A stretch of DNA of 64,000 nt from Typhlomys cinereus (Eukaryota > Chordata > Mammalia > Rodentia > Platacanthomyidae): contig JALPQD010000410.1 of assembly GCA_023101885.1 (NCBI GenBank), positions 1,210,142 through 1,274,141 of the forward strand, read 5' to 3'. The notes beneath the pieces were generated by a model. It was not told the DNA's origin. It did no database searches and saw only the letters and a program-made list of their open reading frames with translations. The position numbers were made by a program, and so were the translations under genes. Of this stretch, positions 58,359 through 64,000 are shown piece after piece (positions within the stretch are counted from its first letter, which is position 1; every line of letters starts with the position of its first letter).

Positions 58359-58359
58359 A

Positions 58360-59822
58360 GGCTGAAGGAGCTCATTTTATGAGCATCAATTCTATGTAAC
58401 TTTTTACTGAGAGTTTTTTTTCTTTTTGAGCCTTATCCTAATTGTACATAATAGTCGCTCAAGGGTCAACAGCAGCATCCCTTGAAGGTGAGGAGCAGAG
58501 CTCAGAGATGGTGATGACCAGCCCCAGATCACATGATTCAATTATTGGAGGAGTCCATACTGAAACCCGTGTGTTCCTAGAGCAACTATTTTTTATCTTT
58601 TATGCCATGCCCCCGAGTTATTTCTTCTTGTTCCTCTCTTTTCCTTCTTTCCTTGTGATATCATCACCCATGGCATATCTGTTAAAACTAATATCATCAG
58701 AAGTTAAAGAAGATACTGAACTCTAAAGATTTTTCAATAATGCCCTAGTGGTCCCTGTGCCTCTTAGGCATTCAGCTTCACATGTAATTTACTTTTCTTT
58801 AACTCGATTACCAGAGCCTCTAGGGCCGGGAATTTCTGTCCAACCTCCGCTGTCCTCATTCTGTACTATGAATGTCTCTTTCTTGAAAACTAAAGACGAT
58901 CAAGCGTAGAGATGTTCCCTGTCCTCTTGCCCCCCACACCTGGAACCTGTCTGCTGTCATTAGGTGATAATTGTTATAACTACTGCCTTTCATCTCCAGA
59001 GAGACTGCTCCTATGAGACTGTAGGAGAGGATTTGAAATTCTAGGAATTTTTAAACCAAAGGATAGCCTGACAGGAAAGACTCTCAGTGACTTGATACCA
59101 CCTAACTGAGTGGGGCGGGCTATGATCCTTACATTGTCTGCTCCAAAAGGCAAATTTCAGGTGTCTGCAAGGTTAGGTCATTAATGAGGTCCATGCATCC
59201 CCGCCCTGCTATATTATAGGCTCTGGGAGGGTGCCAGCCACACAGTGGGAGGGTGCGGGCAGCATGGTGGGAGGGCGCGTGGATCTCACCCGCAGAGCAC
59301 TCAGCCCTAGGCCTCCTAGGCTGAGCTCTTTTCGAAACCCAGGGTTAGGAAGAATGAGCCAGCGCTAGGCTTTATACTGCTCCCTATGTGCTCCCATGTA
59401 ATTTGGCATGTCAAATTTTTAATTCACCTAGTTTATTACTGTTCCAGGCATTTAACGGAGGCCTATAGGAAGTACAGATCATTTCTACCCGACAACAGAC
59501 AGGACCAATGAAATTCCAGCCTTCAAAATCCACACCAAACAAATGGCCCCTTCGCTATTGGAACCAATGTTCCCTGGCTTGTCAAGCTCAGACTCAACTC
59601 ACTGCCTGGAGTCTGTCATCATCCACAACCAATAGTGTGGCAGTGAAGCTGTGGGATACCATGTAGCCAGACATTAACCCAAAGCACCAGAGCTTATTCC
59701 AAGGCCCTGGCCTTTGTCTGGGGAAGGGGAGGGCGGTTCTTGGGGAGAAGCTCATTACTGTGATGACAGGGTTCTTTCTCTGGTGGGCCATTTTCCTTTA
59801 GTGGACATTCATCTAATTTCCC
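58360..59822. other. intron sequence with a small G-rich triplication
   Basis: No exon was recognised. A 22-bp G-rich unit is repeated three times at 59225-59280. Confidence 0.4.
59225..59280 (+). repeat. 22-bp G-rich tandem repeat, three copies
   Basis: GGGAGGG starts at 59225, 59247 and 59269, exactly 22 bp apart, each followed by (C/T)GC. The runs of three or four G could support a quadruplex on the + strand. Confidence 0.85.
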
Positions 59823-60180
59823 TATTACGGTTTGAACGTGAAATATCTCGTGTTGACTCACTTGGTCCCCAGGGGCATGGCACCATTTAGGGAGGTCATG
59901 GTGCCTTGTGCATGAGAAGTCTAACTGGCAGACATAGGGCTGGCTTGGGAGTTATGAGATAGGCACATCTGGCCCAAATTTCACTAAGCCATTGAGATGT
60001 AGAAAGTGGCCCTGCTTCTGCCACTCTGGATCAAACTGAAACCAAGTCAGGGCCAGCTGCCATGCTTTGCCTACCAGGGTAGACCTATCTACCAAACCAT
60101 GAGCCAAGATAAATCCTTCCTCCCCAAAGTCACTTCTTTCAGGCCTTTTATCACTAAAAGAAAATTAAGTAATATAAGGC
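59823..60180 (+). mobile_element. solo MaLR-type LTR, diverged
   Basis: TATTACGGTTTGAACGTGAA, ACTTGGTCCCCAGGGGCATGG, AGGGAGGTCATGGTGCC, GAGCCAAGATAAATCCTTCC and ATCACTAAAAGAAAATTAAG match the order of MaLR LTRs (MLT/ORR type). Confidence 0.75.
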
Positions 60181-62479
60181 AATCATCTGATTCCTCTTCC
60201 AAGTAGATGCGAGTCTCTCAGTGCTGGTCAGGGCCTCCACCCTCTTCTACTCTACCTGTGTCCTGTCCACCTTTGCTCTTTTCAGGGGTGAAGAGTAGAC
60301 AACCTTCCCTGACTGGGGGCACAAGCAAAGGCACACAATTCCAATTCCTTAACTTTGAGCTTCAAGATCATAAGCAGTACAGGTTCGTTACTGTCCAAAT
60401 CATTTCACGACCTGTATTGGTAATATTGGTAATAGCAACTAATGACAAAGGAAGTGTGGAGGTTGAGTGTGTTGAGGAAGAGTAGAGTTCTGTTGCTCAT
60501 TGGTTGCGTGATCTTGCAAACAGTTAAGCAACCTTTCCAAAGCTTGTCTTTCTCTTCTCCAAAGCATCAGAGGTTTCCACAAACCTAGTGCTAATGAAAA
60601 CTTATCTAACAACTCACTGTTTCTGGGACTCAGGGGTATAGAAGTCTTCTGTTGGGGGTCTTCGGACATTGCAACCAGATTGTCAGCCACACTGCCTCCC
60701 AATCTGCAGGCTTGAGCAAGAAAGGGGTCTGCTGCCACCCACTGCTGGTGGGCAGGGTCCATGTGCCTATGGTTACTTGGCATTGCTAGATGCACCTCTT
60801 GGGTTTTTAGGGGCTCCTAGTTATGTGGCCCTCCTCTATGGGCAGTTGACAGTATGCTGTTTGTTCCTGCAAGTTCAGCAGGGGACTTGTTCCAATTCAT
60901 TGTACACATGTATGAAACTATCAAAGAATATATATTCACATATGCATATATGTATATACATATAATACAAAAGAAATCTTATATAACAACATAATCATGG
61001 GGGTGATGTCATACCTTTTTGCTGTTAAAATGTAGACTCCTTAAGAGAGTGGTGCCCGATCATATCGGGGATCTTCTTTCAGTTGGAGGACAAGTGTAGG
61101 AGAGGGAATTATACAGGTAGCAACTCTATGAGTCACCCCAGGCTGTATCCTCCACAACAATACCCACCATTTTGGGTGCAAGTCTATGCGAGTCTTCTAA
61201 AGGAGCATCAGTTCCTTCCCAGGTCCATGCAATGCTGATGATCCGAGAAGCTTCAAGAAGAGAACTAAGAGAGAAAGGATGGAGTGAACCGAGAAAGGAA
61301 GATACAGGAAGAAATGTGCAAGGAGGGGGCAGATTCCTCTGGCTCAGATCCCACCATTAGACACATGTCTTTGAGTTTGCCTTTCATGATCTGGGCTGAA
61401 AGGATCTTCCCAGCATTGGTTTGTCATGATTAGCTTTTGTATCAAGTCCTGGTTTGTTGCTCTACGGAACAAACACTGCAGACTACAACCCTCTTTAGTA
61501 TTAGAATCATGTCCAAGAAGTTGATTTCTTTTAAAGTCTTTGTTTGAATGCCTTATGGTGACAAACTAGAACATATATTTTTCAAGTGAAGGGATGTCAT
61601 TGAGTTTTTTCTAAACATTTCTTTCATTATATCTCTCTTCCTTTGTTCTCTTCCTCAGATTCCACAAATGGGTCTTTAAATTATTCTCCTTTTTTACTCT
61701 CCTGGTTAAACATTTATCTATGTAGAAATTGCCTGGAAGAAAAATTCAAAAAGAAAATCAGTGAAGAGGGAGAGAGAAATACTAAGGCAAGTCAAGGAGC
61801 AAACTGTTAATGTCAGTCCTCCTACATGGAAGACTTGAGACAGTATCAAGTGGTAAAGAAATGAAAAATTAAAATTGGGGGAAGGGGCAGAAGAAGAATG
61901 AAGTACAGAAAGTTTTTGTAAAAAAATTAGTACAAAGTACTTGACTTAAAAAATTGTGAATCTTTTTCAGACCTACAGCTAAAAGTTGCTTTACAAAATG
62001 CCCATTACATATTTCCTAAAGGTGATTTGCATATCCCTCCTGTAGGGAAGTTGAGAATAACTTTGCTCTCCAGAGGCTAAGTGGATGATTATTTATCACC
62101 AAGAACCTGAGGAAGGGAGTCTTCCATTGTGTGGTAAAGTGATCCAATTTGTTGCTATCTTAGTAATAATGTTTTCTCTTAGAGCCATAAGTTGAGTGGT
62201 GGAGTGGGGGGAGTCACAGTGAAGTGAAAGAGTAAAAACTCTGTCCAACCCACAAATTGTGCCACAAGTGGGTTCCATAATGCTGGCCAGTCACGACGAG
62301 CCTATACTTCAGGCTCCTCCTTCCTCACGTGAGAATTGAATAAAAAGTAATGGCAGCTCATTATATCATGAAGAGATGACTGCTGTCAAACATCACCAGC
62401 ATTCAAATAGTTGAGTGTGCACATCAAAAGAACACACAAACAAATAAGTAAGCATGTTAATAAGTATTTTAAAAGCCTT
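60181..62479. other. intron sequence, nothing recognised
   Basis: Includes an AT-rich TATATACATATA stretch near 60930-60965. No exon or repeat family was recognised. Confidence 0.4.
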
Positions 62480-62580
62480 ACTTTTCAGGTCAGTGTGTTC
62501 TGGAACTCCCTGCGCAGCACAGATTGGCCTGTATGTAACTGGCCTGTAACTGGCCTGTAACTGACCTGTAACCGACCTAG
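62480..62580 (-). mobile_element. B1 fragment, minus, with 11-bp internal tandem repeat
   Basis: TCAGGTCAGTGTGTTCTGGA, ACTCCCTGCGCAGC, AGATTGGCCTG resemble reversed B1; the GGCCTGTAACT unit then repeats every 11 bp to about 62578. Confidence 0.55.
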
Positions 62581-62799
62581 CTCTCAGCTAATACATTCTA
62601 AATAGTATGCAATTCTAGTCAATTCCTTACTGCTTAGGTGTATTCAAACTTATAATAAAACATGTAACTGTCATGGGAAAGCTGATAATCAGAGAGCGTG
62701 TGTAGTAATTTTCCACTGAAAATAATTAGGCCCTTAATTAAGAGAAAATCGCAGCCTCTTGTATCTGGAAAATTCATCAGTGGTCATTAGATCAAAGCC

Positions 62800-62930
62800 T
62801 TTCATTTGCTGACAAGGATGGGTCTAGGCTGGGAAAGGCTAGGTGACTCATCCAAGGTCATCCCCTAGTGGCCAAGACCGGGCTGGGCAGCCGAGTCTTG
62901 TTCTGCTCAGCTATTCTTCATCAGGGAAAA
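62800..62930 (-). mobile_element. MIR SINE, minus
   Basis: AAAGGCTAGGTGACTCATCC, AAGGTCATCCCCTAGTGGCC, GGGCAGCCGAGTCTTGTTC follow reversed MIR order (reversed 'ggtcacacagctag'). Confidence 0.7.
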
Positions 62931-63204
62931 GTGGGCAGAGGAACGCTTCCCAAGGGAAGTTGGTGACAACAGGGACACCCCCTTTCACAGTCAAAATAAT
63001 GCGACATTTTCTTTGCAGAAACAAAATTATGTTTTGAACAATGACATTGATTATTTAATTTCCTTATTTAGAAAGACAGCTTGGACTTTCCAAACAATGT
63101 CACACCGTCTACTGGAACGGGCCCAGCTTCTGGGGAGAAGCTTTGTTTTCTAAAACGAACTTCATTAAAGCACTTGCACACATTTCTCCTGACAGGTAAA
63201 TGCA

Positions 63205-63480
63205 TAAAAAGAGCATTACAGGGGCCTCGGTCCTGGGCCCCCTCCTAGTTGACATTGCCACCAATGACTCGGATGCAGCAGCAGCATGTTCTTCAAGGTG
63301 GTGGATGAGAATGAATTTCAAGTGGTGGCAGAAGCCCTGGGGGGATGTGAATAGAACTGGGAATGGCTTCCGCACATGGGACGGGTCACCAGAAACTAGC
63401 AGGGTGAAGTTTCCTGAAGAAAAGAGCCGAAAAAGGAAGTCAAGAACACAGACAATGAAGGCAAGAAAAGCCTGATGCAT
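63205..63480 (+). mobile_element. possible CR1/L3-type LINE reverse-transcriptase fragment
   Basis: One frame reads ASVLGPLLVDIATNDSD, close to the GSVLGPLLFNIFINDLD-type segment of CR1/L3 LINE reverse transcriptases. It lacks the downstream ADD motif in a recognisable form. Old and broken; identification rests on this one motif. Confidence 0.4.
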
Positions 63481-63614
63481 GACAGGTCAGCCTGAAGATT
63501 ATTGAAGTTATGTGAGGAACCGAGAACTTCAGTGACATGATGTAATGGACCACGTGTCAGCATTTGCCACAGTGCAAGTGGATGTGTTTGGGGGCTTGAT
63601 GTTTATTTTAAAAA

Positions 63615-63785
63615 ATTTTTGTTTATTGTGTCTGTGTGCATGTGTGTGTCTGTGAACCATGGTTCCCACGTCAATCTGTCAGAGAGCTCATTCTCTCCTC
63701 TGCCTTGTGGTATCTAAGATTGAACTCAAGTTTTGGGCTTAGCAGCAGGTACCTTTACCCACTTTAAAAAGCTTGGATGAACTGT
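63615..63785 (-). mobile_element. B2/B3-type SINE, minus, diverged
   Basis: TGTGTCTGTGTGCATGTGTG tail at left, TGGTATCTAAGATTGAACTC, AAGTTTTGGGCTTAGCAGC, ACCTTTACCCACT in reversed order of the SINE head. Confidence 0.55.
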
Positions 63786-63869
63786 CTCTTTCCTCCTAAA
63801 TGGTTTTCTTTTGTGTGCGGAGGAAGGAGGGTATGGGGTATATGTGGGATATGTGTGTGTGTGTCACTG

Positions 63870-64000
63870 TGTGTAGAAGTGGGTACTTTGAGTGTGTGTG
63901 TGCCCAAGGAGGCCCAAGAGTGACTTCAGGAATCATCCCAGATTGCTCTGCCTCCTTATTGCTTTGCTCCAGGGTTTCCTAGGCTCCTCCTTCCAGGGCC
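63870..64000 (-). mobile_element. B2-superfamily SINE, subfamily A, minus, cut by window end
   Basis: GTGTGTGCCCAAGGAGGCCC, GTGACTTCAGGAATCATCCC, AGATTGCTCTGCCTCC, TTGCTCCAGGGTTTCCTAGG match the reversed 3' half of subfamily A. Confidence 0.85.

Overview
The window is mammalian, non-coding-rich chromosomal DNA from a rodent. It shows no prokaryotic or phage features. Rodent origin is read from the interspersed repeats: 7SL-derived B1 SINEs, ID-type tRNA-Ala SINE remnants, B2/B3-type tRNA-derived SINEs, MaLR-class LTR elements and a rodent-like L1. B2-superfamily SINEs point to the mouse/jerboa clade (Myodonta), but the dominant young SINE subfamily is not one I can tie to mouse, rat or hamster, so I do not name a species.

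One protein-coding piece is convincing: a 115-bp exon at 24714-24828 on the + strand, with a polypyrimidine tract and AG acceptor before it and a GT donor after it. Its 38 codons match the end of the amino-terminal domain of the NMDA-receptor subunit GluN2B (GRIN2B). The rest of the window is therefore read as GRIN2B intron: at least 24.7 kb upstream and 39.2 kb downstream of the exon. I saw no sequence of the neighbouring GRIN2B exons.

Layout. 1-5 kb: a B1, a 14-copy 30-bp minisatellite and two independent solo LTRs. 5-15 kb: mostly unique intron with polypurine tract, a few SINEs and a 38-bp near-perfect palindrome. 15.3-20.2 kb: an old L1 antisense to the gene, with a B3-type SINE inside it. 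20-31 kb: MIR/B3 fragments around the exon, then SINEs and L2/MIR remnants. 31-40 kb: purine/pyrimidine tracts, SINEs, MIRs, a MER5-like DNA transposon remnant. 41.0-43.85 kb: a solo LTR split by a MaLR element whose 5' end carries extra internal sequence. 44-64 kb: B3-type and young SINEs, long CA-rich arrays, L2/MIR remnants, two more copies of the solo-LTR family, another MaLR LTR, and a possible CR1/L3 LINE fragment.

The window holds no gene cluster or new multi-gene system. The points most worth checking are the exon itself, the MaLR element consistent with mis-primed plus-strand synthesis, the 30-bp TATA-like minisatellite, and the abundant SINE subfamily with an intact 12-bp target duplication. 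All repeat calls come from reading the sequence and memory of family consensus, not from a database search; boundaries are approximate unless a target-site duplication fixes them.
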